Shown here: positions 23,126 through 35,269 of the stretch, one piece after another
Layout of the letters: each line of letters opens with the position of its first letter
Position numbering within the stretch: position 1 is the stretch's first letter
Assembly (NCBI GenBank): GCA_016859345.1
Contig: CM029122.1
Location: forward strand, 1,784,001-1,848,000
DNA from: Istiophorus platypterus
Lineage: Eukaryota; Chordata; Actinopteri; Istiophoriformes; Istiophoridae
Direction of reading: 5' to 3'
Length of the DNA: 64,000 nucleotides
The notes under the pieces: generated by a model
Told to the model about the DNA's origin: nothing
Databases searched by the model: none
What the model saw: only the letters and a program-made list of their open reading frames with translations
Translations under genes and position numbers: made by a program

Positions 23126-25234
23126 AAGGGATATTGTATAATCTAATGTAGAAGTTGTCTTGAAATTTTCTTATCACATTCCTGCTCCCAAGGGGGTCAA
23201 CTCTTTAGATATTAAAGACCCAGTGCCCCTAGCACCCCCCCCATTCAACCCCCTAACGACAGACCATGTGATTTTTAGCTGTAGCATCAGCTGAACCCCC
23301 GCCAGCTCATTCTGTCTGCCGCTTTCTACGCCACCCGACGTTTTTTTTGTCAGACGCTGCTCGAAAGCTGCGGACGTCCGTCACCGCGCTGAGCTTCCTG
23401 TCAGTCCAGAAACAGGGTCAACGCCACGGGCTGACTGTGCCGTCCGACGAAAACCAGCTGACACGAAACAACCGTGGCAGCTGCATCCTTGTGCACTCGC
23501 GTTCACGTTCAAGGACGGCTTTTCATAAGCCTGGGGTTTTTTTGTTAGCGTCTCACTGAGCAACACTGAACATCTTTATGTTACAGTCTCATACTAATTT
23601 CCTAATGACCATGAGGCAAGCACAAGTGACACCATAAGATGAAACCTCCCTAAAATTTACACATGGAAAAATTAAGATGCCTTTTGTACTTTTGATCAAA
23701 ATTTGCTTTAGTCTCTGACCGAATGTTTCAATATTTTCCCCTCATATGAAGCCTTTTTCTCCATAATGGTACTAAACGATTCATTTCCTCTTATCCTCTT
23801 ACACAAGTTTCTCTTTATTAATAAAGATTTTTTTTTTTTAGAGAAATGCGTCCCTGTCGGCAGAAATAGGCCTCATGTTGCAAGGCTAACCTTATGGCTC
23901 ATGTTTCCCATGCGGATCTATTTCAACCATCCAAAGTATTCTTATTAGAGGAATATTTAAGGCATGTGAAGGATTTCGAGCGTCTCTGGCCTCCTGACTA
24001 TGTGCCTGTCCTTCATCATCATCACGACCTCTGCTCTGCCCCAAATCAAAACACCGGGCGGCAGCTGGCGGCAAACCTTCCTGGCATGTCCGTCGGGGCT
24101 ACACCCTTTAGGAGGGCGCTGTGATGTTCGGACCACGATAGCTGGTGGTTCCGGACAAGGAGGAGGGCGAGACCCCCACTGCGTCACTGCATCACTTCTA
24201 ATCAAAAGGCCCAGCGTCGTTCCATTAATTCATCTCCAAAACCAAGATGGGCCCTGATCCATGGGGTGATTCCCGGGACACAGAAGCAGGCTAGTCCTGG
24301 ATTAGGAATTAGACTGCTGGATCTCCATTATCCTGTTTATGATGAGCTGCAGCATTTGGGAGCAGCGGGGCCCAAACAGGACTGCTGACCATGTCGTTTG
24401 TAAAAAGCAAACACCCTAATCCTCTCCTCCCCAATCTGAGCAAAGTTTATAATTAAATGCTTATCTGAGGCAGTAGTTTTCCAGCGCCCCCCCCAGAGGG
24501 AGCTCACAGTGGGTCGCTAGGAGGTTAAGAGACGATGGGGAAAATAGAAAACAGAGAAAAATTCTGCTACAAATAATTGTTTTTGAATTAGATTGACTTC
24601 AATATTTACGGTCTTGTTTTTGTGGAATTACATGATCATGTGAATGAATTTGGGTTCTGTATCTGTCTGTGTATGACGCATGTGATGCTATTTTACAAAA
24701 AACAAGTATTACAGTACATTTTTGCATGTTTCTGATGTGGCATTGCTTCTCACTAAAAACATCCAACAATAACTGGTCGTTTACCTCCTCAGACCTCTAC
24801 ATCATATTCAAATAAAGAAACAAAAGCTGCTGGATACGTGCATTAAGTCACAAGGACTTAACAGTAAACATCCCTTGTTTAAAGGGGTCGTCAGTGAAAC
24901 CTGAGAGCTAGAAGCCACTGATCTGAGGACGCCGTCGGTGTTCATTACAGCCACAACACAGAAGACTGAAAAAAAAGGGAAATACTGATGTTTGACAAAA
25001 ACTCCAAACACAAGGTCCACCTACTGCAAACTTTCAGCCATATCTTGTGGCCTTCATCAGCACTTCTGCAAAAATTCCAGTAAGTGGACCTTCTATGGCT
25101 CTAATATTTATTTTAGAGCTTCAATGTGATCGATGCTTCGCTGCACCCTGACGCTCACCTCCCAAGAAAAGTGACTACGCATCATGATGATGCAGCAATA
25201 AAGAGCTTGGTCGGCTTGGTGGCATCACATTTTT
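23126..25234. other. noncoding; one candidate regulatory stretch
   Basis: No gene is supported. An A/T-rich zone lies at 23580-23860, and GC-richer DNA at 23280-23540 and 24000-24200. The part at 24290-24480 is listed separately. Confidence 0.5.
24290..24480. promoter_or_regulatory. candidate conserved noncoding element
   Basis: A repeat-free stretch with GATTAGGAATTAGACTGCTG, CTCCATTATCCTGTTTATGA and GCAAAGTTTATAATTAAATG. These homeodomain- and forkhead-like words in GC-balanced surroundings are typical of developmental enhancers. Judged by eye only. Confidence 0.25.
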
Positions 25235-25520
25235 CCAGAATCATCTTCTTTGCCGCCGTCGCTCAGACCATCTCCTCTGATGTCTTCTTTCGTTTCTGCG
25301 TCACTTTAAATTCTGGAAAAACTAAAACTGCTGTTTGACTATGTCAAGTTCCGCTCAGTTTCAGTCGCCGTCGTTTCGAAGTGACGCCGACTGAAACTGA
25401 GCGGAAAACGGCGACAAAGAAATTCAACACGGTGGCATATAAACATTGCCGCCAACTAGTGGTTTGGCAGTGTAACTGCCGAGTGACTCCAATAGAGAAG
25501 TGTAAATGCTGGAGTGAAAA
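25235..25520 (-). repeat. family 3 copy with internal hairpin
   Basis: Aligned by eye with the reverse complement of 51618-51850: GCTTGGTCGGCTTGGT, GCTCAGACCATCTCCTCTGA, TTCGTTTCTGCGTCACTTTA, GGAAAAACTAAAACTGCTGT, then the hairpin-bearing stretch and GCCGCCAACTAGTGGTTTGG. Part of it (from GACTGAAACTGAG to AACTGCCGAGTGAC) also matches the reverse complement of 38396-38520. Confidence 0.75.
25349..25406. repeat. 58-bp near-perfect hairpin (24-bp arms)
   Basis: The left arm, 25349-25372, and the right arm, 25383-25406, are reverse complements with one mismatch around a 10-base loop (GTTTCGAAGT). The core arm reads CCGCTCAGTTTCAGTCG. It lies inside the family 3 copy. Confidence 0.95.
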
Positions 25521-25953
25521 ATGTTATTATAAAGAAAAGGGTTTGTCCTCTGAGGAGAAAGAAGTGTATTTGTAAATTTCATGGAAACTTTGCCAGTAGA
25601 CCAGATATCCTGTTGAAGCCCTCCCCCAATATTTACATATTTCCATGGGTATCAGCTTTGCAGCGTTAATACCTACAGCGAAAGTTCACTCTGCCTCAGG
25701 AGGCTGCGACCACATTAAAATGAGCCAAATCGTCCTTGGTCGTTGTCAGTGTTTTAGTTTCCAGTGACAAGAAACCAGCGGTGGAAAAAAAAGCACTGTG
25801 ATTATTTACTTTAGCAGAAGCCTCTCACCTAAATTAGACCATCGGCAGCTTTAATCCCAGGGAAAAAAAACAGCTGTGGTCTCCTCAGTGGTCACGGTCC
25901 CCAGCGAGGCCTCGGCCCGTGGGACGGCCGAGGGTTTGCTCGAGGCTGGATGA
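25521..25953. other. noncoding, nothing recognised
   Basis: Short A-rich runs only; no gene or identified repeat. Confidence 0.5.
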
Positions 25954-25957
25954 TGTG

Positions 25958-25999
<42 letters not shown>

Positions 26000-26007
26000 G
26001 GGGGGGG
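25954..26007. repeat. (GT)n with adjoining G11 run
   Basis: About 43 bases of GT running directly into 11 G residues. On the minus strand this is C-tract then (AC)n. Confidence 0.97.
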
Positions 26008-27390
26008 TCAGATAATGCAGCTCACTAATATCAAAACGCATCCGTCCAGAGCGGAAATGAAACCGACGGGGAGAGGGGAGTGACGAGGTTTTCTATCACT
26101 GATAAAAACACGAGCGGTGCATCGAAAATACTTCCCTCCGTCTTTATAGTGAAACATAATGAATGTAAAAACAGACTAGAATGATCCTTTTACTTTCATG
26201 TTCATTTGTCTCAGCACAGAAACATTAATTTTCTATTTCCATCTCCGTAAAAAGACAAAAATAAAATAAATGTTCAGAGATTTCATGTGAATTTTTTTAC
26301 TTTAATATCTTAATGTTTATGTTGTCTTATATTCAACCTTATTTACTTTCTACTTATTCGGACTTTTAGGTGAGTGACCTTATAATAGAGAGATTACAAA
26401 GTGGAGACATCCACTGACCATCCAAAAATATTCCGCTGCTCTTTTATACAGGACAAGATAAAACAAATCGTGAAAATTTCTTGCAGCTGTTTTAAGAATA
26501 ACAGGCCGAGGTTTGTTTGAGACTGGTGCTTCGCTCTCGGTTCTGTGGCCTGTTCTTCCAGTAAATACCGCAGATGAGGGAAGCAGGAGGTGATGAGTAG
26601 CTGTTGCGTGGCAGCCATGGGAGTGATTTCTCAAGAGCAGACCTGATTTGGCTGATAAGTGTGTATTTCTGCCGTAGGAATTTTTATCCAACCCTTGACC
26701 TAAAATCATCCTGTGACATGTCCCTGAGATTTAAAATTTAAAAAATGAATAAAGAAAGAATCTTCACCACATTATCGTTCTTTGGTGGGATTTTTTGGAG
26801 CAGTTAAAAAGTGGTATCTGCGCCGGTTTGAGCTTGGTTTGCGTGGACCCCCCCGAGCCTCACCACCCCGGTGACGTGGCTGCAGCCTCCCACGGCGCAG
26901 CGAACCCCCCACGTCATCGTTTCACACCTTCCTGCGGTGACCACACGTGTCGCAACCGCCAGCTTCCCCTAAAGTCCTCGACAACCTCCCAGTAACAGGA
27001 GAGAGAGATTAAAAACAGAAGTCTCTCTCTCTTCTGGCTGAAATTTTGAGTGAGTAAGCTGCAGAAATTAGCTTTTTAGGGTGTGTGGGGTCATATCACA
27101 GAAGAAGAACAGCCTCTGCTGTGAAATTACATAACTTCATACATTAAGTCCTGCTCAGGCTGATGAGTGTTGCATTGATGTGATGTGAAAGTTTAAAGCT
27201 CTAGGGGGAGATTTGCTGATAATTTGAACCACCTTGCTCGTTATTCTTTCCAGAGCCGTTAAAGCGAAGGTTTCTGACTCTCCCACGACGCCTCCCGGGG
27301 GAATGGGGGTGTCAGGAGAGGACACTGCAGGCACAGGTGAACGCAGGTGACGGGAAGTTGGATGCTGTGGGTGCTGCGGACACGACCGAC
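26008..27390. other. noncoding, nothing recognised
   Basis: AT-rich to 26.8 kb, then a GC-richer block at 26820-26990. The ORF at 26380-26709 (minus) has no family resemblance. A pyrimidine/purine palindrome, AGAGAGATT...GTCTCTCTCT, lies at about 27001-27033. Confidence 0.5.
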
Positions 27391-27410
27391 AGGAAGGTCA
27401 GGGGGCGCAG
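27391..27410 (+). promoter_or_regulatory. CTCF-like motif
   Basis: AGGTCAGGGGGCGCAG contains the invariant CAGGGGGCGC core of the CTCF consensus, on the plus strand. It directly precedes a GGCTGC hexamer repeat. Confidence 0.35.
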
Positions 27411-27411
27411 T

Positions 27412-27451
27412 GGCTGCGGCTGCGGCTGCGGCTGCGGCAGCGGCAGCGGCG
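27412..27451. repeat. (GGCTGC)n hexamer repeat
   Basis: Four GGCTGC units followed by GGCAGC units; purely G, C and T/A at one position. Confidence 0.95.
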
Positions 27452-27836
27452 TCACCGACACACTCCAGGAGGAAAGTGGAACAATTTAAAACAGATTACC
27501 TCTAAAATCTCCCGCGTTCCTTCTTCACTTCGTCAGATCTGAACAAACAGATATGATAAACATATTTATAAATTCAGTTTGACTTCAACTTTCCATTGTC
27601 TATGAATAAAAGCCCAGAAACCCACTTAGAAATCACAGAACAGAAGAAACTCTTATAACTTATCACTACAGAAACTACCTGAGATTCATCATAGTTTCAA
27701 GTTTTCTTAATCATTAAAGTTATAAAATTGACCAATATTCATCTCTACATGTATGAATATGTTATATAAAGAAGCTGCTAATTGCTAATTTAGGAGACTT
27801 TTAATGCTGCCAGTTTGCCAGATGGACGTTATGGGC
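27452..27836. other. noncoding, nothing recognised
   Basis: AT-rich DNA with no clear feature. Confidence 0.5.
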
Positions 27837-27960
27837 TGTGTGTGTGTATGTGAGTGTGTGTGTGCGTTTGTGAGAGAGTGATTGTGTGTGTGTGTTCGTG
27901 TGTGTGTTCGTGTGTGTGTTCGTGTGTGTGTTCGTGTGTGTGTTCATGTGTGTGCGTGGG
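27837..27960. repeat. (GT)n array with 12-bp TTCGTGTGTGTG higher-order unit
   Basis: GT-rich over 124 bases. In its right half TTCGTGTGTGTG recurs exactly every 12 bases at 27895, 27907, 27919 and 27931, with TTCATG at 27943. Confidence 0.95.
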
Positions 27961-28053
27961 TTCCTGGGGGTGGGGCACAGTTTTCTCACTTTTGTTTGGA
28001 ATTTCAAAAACCACCATATTAAGGGGAAATGTGACTTTAACATTGCCAACATT

Positions 28054-28083
28054 CTGTTTAATGTGTTTAATGTGTTTAATGAA
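28054..28083. repeat. short 10-bp tandem repeat
   Basis: TGTTTAATG with one extra base repeats three times at 10-base spacing. Confidence 0.85.
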
Positions 28084-30015
28084 TGGATCGTTGCAAAAGA
28101 TTCCTTTAAAAAGGTTATGTGACCGGTGGACTGTTGTAAAAGTGAAAAACAGTGGATACATAACATAGATGTTACACGACATGATGTTTGTTTGCTGTGG
28201 TTTTTACAGAGAAAACACAGAAGAGCCAAAATCACACTAATTTATTTACCCAAAAGAACCAAGCGGGTTTCTGTGTGAACTGCTGTTGTTGAGGCCCGAA
28301 GGGAATTTCTTAATGAGTATAATCTACAGACCATAACAACACAACACAAAACTGTCTCCGGACACGAGGGCACAGCTGAGGCCAGTTTTCTGAGCCTGTG
28401 TGTTCGCTGATTGATGGAGAGTAAACAGCAGCTCCAGGACACTTTATCACATTTTATGGTTCTGATGGAGCTGAGACGCTCGGGCACAAGTCCAGCGTCG
28501 ATACTGGGGGAAACATTGAAAACATAAACGGGCTGGATGGGGGGGGGGTCATGACACGTCACGAACCCCGACCGGCTGCAACTCGTCCTACGTATCACAT
28601 GGGTGGAACTTTGAGTTTTCCATGTGGTTTTGAGCACTTCTGTTATCGCAACGTGCTGCGACAAGCTAACTGGACGGATTTCAACGAGAAAATCTAATTT
28701 ACAGAGTGAAGCAGTGGCACCGACCGCTTCTTAATTTGTCTGCGTCTCATAGCAAAAAGAGGAGGCTGTCGTACGGCAAACCAGAGCGGACACACCACCT
28801 CAAAAGAAGCTGGATACTTATCACAGCCCTTCTTGTCCATACTCCCCCGAGGTTATGAGGTCAGACAACATGTGTAAGTGGTTATTGCTTCTAGTGGTGA
28901 AAGTTTTCAAACCTCAACTTCAAGCGGAAAAATCGTCTTTTCTCAGGCAACATTACGTAATCTACCAAAAAAAAGGGGCCTTGTATGAACATCTGAGGTT
29001 GAACAACTTCCTGAATGATGACACAAGTGTTTCTCTAAACTTCAAATCTCACTGTTGTAAAAAGGAGCAGCCATTCATGGCTGGTTTGGACAGGCAGTGG
29101 ATTTAGATCCTCCAGCTGGAGACCCCCCCACCCCTCACCCACCTCCCTCTCGAGCTCTCCTGACCCCTCCAAAGTCACAGCACAAAGAGAGGGGGACTCT
29201 CTTATCTCAGGACCTGGGCTGCATTGAAATGCTTTCCTGGGAAACCTCCACTCCAGTGGGAAAGGACAACAGATCCTTTGTGTTGTTGCTCTTCCCCCCA
29301 CTTCAACCCCTACAACCCACCCCCCCTCCCCTTGTTCCCTTCACGTCAGGCCTGCAGAGACTACTGCCATTAGCTGACAACCCTCCTCCTCACCCCGGTG
29401 TCTTAAAGAAACCTCCGTCCTCCACCTGTAGCCGGCACAGGCCCAACGGGCTGATGGCCATGCTGCCGGCTTCTTCGGTCCACAGGGATCCGGCCTCTGC
29501 CGTCCTTTTTTTCTTTTCTCCCTCTTCTTGTCTGGGAAACAAAGGCGGTTCCACCTGTTCCCCTTCACACAATGGCTGAATGAGGTGACCTCTTATTCTG
29601 GGATGTTTGTTCAGTAGCTCTGCTGTAACGCTAGCTGCCCCAGATTTGACTGAGCTCTAAATCACTCCAACAGTACTCAGCTAGAAAACTCAGGTCCCAG
29701 AGGAAAACACCGGCGGTTGGATGTTCCAAATAGAACTTTACCTGGAAACGCAGGCCCGGTTTTGGTCCCAGTGATACGAGGACTCGGCTGAGACAATCAG
29801 CCTTTTGACAGCATCAGATACAAGCTGGGATTATTTGTCACATAGATATTGTTTTGTGTTAAAATGAAATCCAAGATTGACGCTAAACCGGTAAAGTGAG
29901 GTTGCATTCGACCAAAGACGACTACGTCTAACGTTGCTCCACCAGAAAAGCAAAATACTTTAAGCTCTCATTCAAAACCAGTCAAACATTGAAGGTTTCC
30001 ATTCTGTTGTGGGTC
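28084..30015. other. noncoding; CT/CCC-rich block at 29100-29550
   Basis: A G9 run lies at about 28540. A GC- and CCC-rich block at 29100-29550 holds a 160-residue Pro-rich ORF on the plus strand, with overlapping minus-strand ORFs. It shows composition, not protein-like pattern. No gene is supported. Confidence 0.5.
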
Positions 30016-30665
30016 CCGGTTTTATTAGCCAGGCTAGTGGTGTGGCCCTATGGATGGCGCTGTAAGTCCGCCACTTCGGTCCCAACAACCCTTGGATGCA
30101 TGCCATTTAAGTTTGTACAGATATTCATGGTCCTACCCCATCCTCTGGCACCACCACCAGGTTGACCTTTTAGATTTTTACTGAAATGTCTTTAAAACTA
30201 TGGATTACCATGAAATTTGGAGACATTCATGGTGCCCAGAGGATGAATCCTGGTAACTCTGGTGATCCTCAGACATTTTGTCACCACAAACACACTTTTG
30301 TCCCTGGTGATGGTGGTGATGCCTTGACTTTTCCTTTAACACCATGTGATTTTGACACAAATATCTCATTAAGTATTAGACAGATTACCATGATATTTGG
30401 TACAAATATTCGTGGTCCCCTCAGGATGAAATCTAATAATTTTCATGATCCTCTGACTTTTAAATATTAGACTTTGTCCTGCCAAAGTAATGACATCAGC
30501 CTCAGCTGTACATTGCATGATATTTACCAAAAGTTAGCACGCTAAGCTAGATGATGGCAACAGTAAAGATTGCCCGCTAGCGTGTCACTGTGACCATGTT
30601 ATTGGCGTTAGCATTTAGTTCAAAGCACCACTGTGTCCAACTTTAGCCTCAGTGAGCCGCTAGAA
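30016..30665 (-). repeat. family 1 copy, near full length, minus orientation
   Basis: The reverse complement of the family: CATGAAATTTGGAGACATTC, GGTGCCCAGAGGATGAATCC, ACATTTTGTCACC, GACTTTTCCTTTAACACCA, TACCATGATATTTGGTACAA, CCCTCAGGATGAAATC, CAGCCTCAGCTGTACATTG and TTAGCACGCTAAGCTAGATG. At about 650 bases it is the longest copy in the window. Confidence 0.85.
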
Positions 30666-32283
30666 CAATTGCACTCTCATTAACCAAGACGTTAAGTTTC
30701 AAGAATTAAAACCATTCAAAGCTTATAGTTATCCTTTCGTTGCACTTTAATCCCAAATAACAGAAACCGTAGCTTATGTAGATGATGAAAAACTGATTTT
30801 ATTCCATTGGTTCTGAGAAGACAATTTGAAGACTTTGTTTTTTCACAAGACCTGTTGGGTTAAAACATGTTGGTGACTCTAATGCTCTCATATAAAGTGA
30901 CGGATTAGTTGCTTCCTCGTTTGTCAAGACCACTGATGAAGCCCTTAGGCCCTTAAAACCCTCTAAAACCACCATGGATAAAGTCAAAATGCACTGTCAG
31001 TCATAGATACGAGGTTTTCATGTGACAAATGACCCACAATGGCAGCGATTCACTCCCAGAAAGCATTAAGAGTCAACAAGTGAGCGTGGAGACAGTCGGG
31101 GCCTCGACGGCTGAGGGGTTGTCTCTGTTCTAATGCCTCTGGTATTTTATTACTCTCCGTCTCCCCCTCATCACCTCGGGTTATATTTAGCTCTTACAGA
31201 ATCTGGCCATTTGGGTCACGGCTCTGCGTGCGATGCCGGAGCGCTTCCCATCAGGGCTTTTTACCCTCAGACCGCGGGTATCACACGAAGGTTAGTGGGT
31301 CTTCGTGCTGCTCCTCCATTTACCTGATGGCTGCCGCCGTCCACTCCATCCCCAGCAGAGCGTGACATGCATGTACTTTTACATTTTTTTTTTTTCATGA
31401 AGTGCATTAGTCGCTCAAAGCCGAGAGCAGTGGTGAAAATGGCCCTGGAACCAGTTTTTGGTTTTATTGTGACATGTGAATGAATATTTTCAACCTGTAC
31501 AGAAGTTAGAAACGTCAGATGTGGTGCCAGAATTCATCTGAGTGCCCGATCGTGTTTCCACAACTGTTTAAATATGAATTTTAACCTCAACGGCGATGTT
31601 GGATTGTGATTTTTTTTAGACTGATGCTGAATTGTGTCGCCTTCCCACTGCATATTACCTTCCACAGAAATATGTGCTGGGTTTGTATCAAGTGTAATTT
31701 CTTTAGATGGGTTTGTGACCACCAGACCGCAGTGATGGCAAATAAAGAAACAAAGCAGCTGCTGACCTCTGATACTGTAGCACAGAAAATGCAAATATTT
31801 GTGTTAGCTTGCTGCACAAAGTCACAGAGAGGTTCTAATCTCCTTGTGGAGTCTCAAACAAATGAGGAACCACTCTGTTTATCTGACATCCCGCTGGAGA
31901 GGAAGAAAACCCTCAAGTGGCCGATTATTTCTACTGATTCTCACGTCACTTCATGTAAGAGTCGGTTTACTGATCCACTTCCCCCTTTCACTGATATTGC
32001 ATTGCAGGAATATGGCCTAAGTTCTGCAAGGCACACGTCACATTCATTGGCTAAGTGTTGAGCCAAATCAGGAGGTCGAGCAGGGTTTATGTGACGCAGA
32101 GGAAATCTAGAAATCATGGGTTTGATTTGGAACCTGGAGGTGGGTGTTTTGTGTCTAAAGCGACTAAAGTAGAAGAAAAAGTTCCAACAGCAACGTCCAT
32201 TTTTTGTCTCATAGCAACTGCATCAAAACAAAGTATGTTTGTCCATTATCTCCAAAACAACCAATCGGAGAGTTTCCTGATTT
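30666..32283. other. noncoding, nothing firm recognised
   Basis: The 151-residue plus-strand ORF at 31606-32061 has no recognisable domain, and several stop-bounded ORFs cross it on the other strand. A balanced, repeat-free stretch at 31130-31330 could be regulatory. Confidence 0.5.
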
Positions 32284-32299
32284 GACGCCCCCTGTTGGC
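32284..32299 (-). promoter_or_regulatory. CTCF-like motif
   Basis: The minus strand reads CCAACAGGGGGCGTCA, a good match to the CTCF consensus core. It has the same orientation as the site at 13688 and faces the plus-strand site at 27391. Confidence 0.4.
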
Positions 32300-35269
32300 A
32301 GAGGAAAAACCCGATGACCGTATGGGTAAAGTCCGGGAACGGAACGAAGTCACGAAATTCAGCTGGAGTCGCAGCAGGGACCCGGAAGCGAACAGCAGCC
32401 TCCAGTATCGGGGTCGATGCTGGTCTTCACGTCCACCGCGGCCTCCTGCCTGCCGGAGCTTCATCACAACCTGCTCCTTCGCTCCTGAGCCATCAAGAGC
32501 CACAACTTCTTCCTCTCGCTCTTTGTGGAAGAAAATACAAACTGTAATGATACTACAGCTATTTGTGCATTTTTCTTGTTTCCACAAGAGGATAAAACTA
32601 TTTTTGAACATAGTAATAGAAAAAGTGTCGAAGCCTCTGGCCTCTTTAATTACCGCAGCAGTAGTTGACTGACAATGGAGAGCGTGTCCAACCAGTAGTA
32701 ACCTGGACTATAATCTGGACTATAAACTGGATTATAGCCTGGAAAGTGTAGATTTAGAAAAATACTGAAACAAAGCTGTTTTTCCCAACAAATCTACTAA
32801 TGTCAAGTTTTCAACCAAATTTTGTTGAAATTTTTAACTAAATTTCCAGAATATCAACAAAACAAATATAATCTAACCCAAGTGGCAGATTTTTTTCTCA
32901 ATACTTCAAAGAAAAATATATTTTAGGATTAATCACAATAAACCAGAAAACCTATTTCATTTAAGTGAGTCAATAAAACGATTGGATACTCATGTTGTTT
33001 TGCATAATGGGAGAATATGAAATTCTAAATCCGTCAGACTGTTAGTAGAAAAGATCAGTTTCTGTAATCGGATCAGTGACGGATTAAGGCGGCAGAGGAA
33101 GAAGAAGAAGGAGGAAGATTTGAGTTTTCGCCTCATTTAATCAGCGGTGGGTCGTCCAAACACGACAGGACCACTCCCATCTCCCTTTTTCTTTTTTTCT
33201 TTCTTTTTTTATTTTCCACATTCAGCCCCCCCTGCATTTTGACATTGGCCCACAGTTGGGGGGTGGAGGGGCCTTTCAGCAGATCCCGTTCCTCACCAGG
33301 ATCCTCGCGAAAATTTCTCAATGATTCATGGAGAGCAGCTCATTCTATAATTCAAGGGCTGGAGGTTGGGAATGCGAACAGCCTGCTGAGAAACAAGAGG
33401 AGACTCATTTTCAGCCCCTTCAACCCCCCCCCCCCCCCGCCCGCCCCCCAGCCCCAGCAGCAGCAGCAAGCTCACAATCAACACGAGCTGCATTAGCGTT
33501 CTTCACAATCAGCCGCAATATACTGGAGTTAAACTGTTCAAATTCATCTGTTTCCTGAAATAAAAAATAAAAATTACCAATTACAGAAGAGAGAATCTAA
33601 GATAGAAAAAAAATGCAACGACAAATCTAACTTAAGAAATAAAATGACGCCGCAGTGAAAGCTTCTTCTGTCCCGCGTGCTCTGAGTCAGCCTGTGTTTC
33701 TAAGCCCTAAATGACCATGGTGGTTTAAAATGAACATGGGCTAAAATATCCAGGAAGGCTCCCTGACAACAGAGCCCCCCCAGACAGCCTCACTAGCATC
33801 CTCAGTCAGGTTTCTTTCATCAGCATTTATGAAAAGCTGAAGCTTGTCCTTGTGGTTTTCTATCTGAGGATAAATCAGTGTCTTCTGTTGTAGGAAAATC
33901 TGAACCCTTCATATTTTGTTAAAACTGAATGACTACGGCTGGAAAAAATGAACTGAACAACTTCATCTCAAATCATGCATCTAGAGTTTAGGATATTCAG
34001 TTTTTAAAATCAAAAAGATTTAGATAAAATCTAACTCTTATCTCCAGGCTTCTGAGGGGCCCTCCCCGGACTGGGGCCCTCAGCCGATAGGTCCACTGTT
34101 GCCCACACTACCACTGCCTTGCTCACGAGGCTCCGGTAGCATGAGAATGACAGACAGCCCCGGGATGTGTTGTCATCACATCACGTCAAGAAAAAGTGAC
34201 AAAGACGCTAAATTCTAGGTGTTTTGTGGCCTCGTCATCAACCCCATGAATCCGCTGTCAACCAACCATCTGTATTATACTGTTATCCTGTAATCTTATA
34301 TGTTTCAATTACTTTTTAGAAATTAAGTTGATGAACAGAAATTTACCAATAAATTATTATCAATTAATTCTCATTTATGAAGCCGATATTCCAAATAGTC
34401 TCAGTTTCTAGCTTCTGAAATGTGAAGATTTGCTGCTTTTCTCCGTTTTCTTTGTAAACTGAACATCTGTCGTCGGACTGTTGGTCGGAACAAATCCGGG
34501 ACCAGATGACATCACCACTGTGTCCGTTGCCCTGCCAGTTTTAAATAGTGTACATGCGTTCAGTTTAGTCACCATCAATAATGCATTCACGCATCTGGAA
34601 TGAGCTCATGCCTCTGTGGGTCTCCTGATGGACTCTCCCTGGAGGACACAGGCGGTTTTAGCCCCCCCCCCCTTTATATTTCTGCTGGCCAGCTGATCCC
34701 GCAAGTTCAGGACCAGCTATTAGTGTCAAAACACCAGAGTGCAGTGGGTTTATTTAGTTTCTAAGGCGGAGATTGATGTTTCAAGTCCTCGGATGTCATC
34801 AAGGATGTGTGGGTTCGTATGAGACACTCATAAACAGACTATTTTTGTCCAATGGGGGGTGGAGAGTTGAACAAATCATCACTTCTCAGGACCACAAAGG
34901 GACATAAAAACCAATGAAAACCAACGTAGTGTGTTTCGTTTCTTGTGTGAGGACATTGCCTCTGAGTAAGCCAGTAGCAGGATGTTTATTTTGGGTCACA
35001 CAGTATTTCGAAATGAACGTCGAGTGGTTTAAAGGCTCTGTAGGAACTTGTCCCTCTAACATAACAAAAAGCAGTGGCATTTAAAAAAGAAGAATCTGTC
35101 GGACTCCTTTCTTTCTCCGTGAGAGTTGGATTTACCGGCCAACACTTCAACCTGAACACAACAGCTGACATTCTCATTTTTATTTTAAACCCAATATGCT
35201 TTTAACAGGCACGTCGGATCACCATTTAAACCATAATCCATATGTCCCGCTGCCAAAAGGTCTGTGTCT
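32300..35269. other. noncoding; C run, CAG run and candidate CNE
   Basis: C15 at 33424-33438 is followed closely by a short (CAG)n at about 33457-33469. AT-rich DNA spans 32690-33020 and 33540-34040. Another C run is at about 34663. No gene is supported. Confidence 0.5.
33228..33415. promoter_or_regulatory. candidate conserved noncoding element
   Basis: Repeat-free DNA with CTCAATGATTCATGGAGAGC, CTCATTCTATAATTCAAGGG and GACATTGGCCCACAGTTG. It sits just left of a C15 run. Composition only. Confidence 0.25.

Noticed and set aside
25381..25575. 64-residue ORF beginning in the hairpin
   Set aside because: Lies in a family 3 repeat copy; similarity to the other noncoding copies explains the sequence.
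27854..28168. Cys/Val-rich ORF on the plus strand
   Set aside because: Product of a GT repeat; equivalent CVCVCV or HTHTHT frames occur at every GT/CA tract in the window.
29097..29579. 160-residue Pro-rich ORF
   Set aside because: Sits in a C-rich block with overlapping minus-strand ORFs; no signal, domain or repeat pattern of a protein.
31606..32061. 151-residue plus-strand ORF
   Set aside because: No recognisable domain, and codon usage like the surrounding noncoding DNA.
32045..32145. Possible tRNA-derived SINE (GGTTTGATTTGGAACC resembles a B box)
   Set aside because: No A box at the right distance, no recognisable SINE tail and no second copy in the window.
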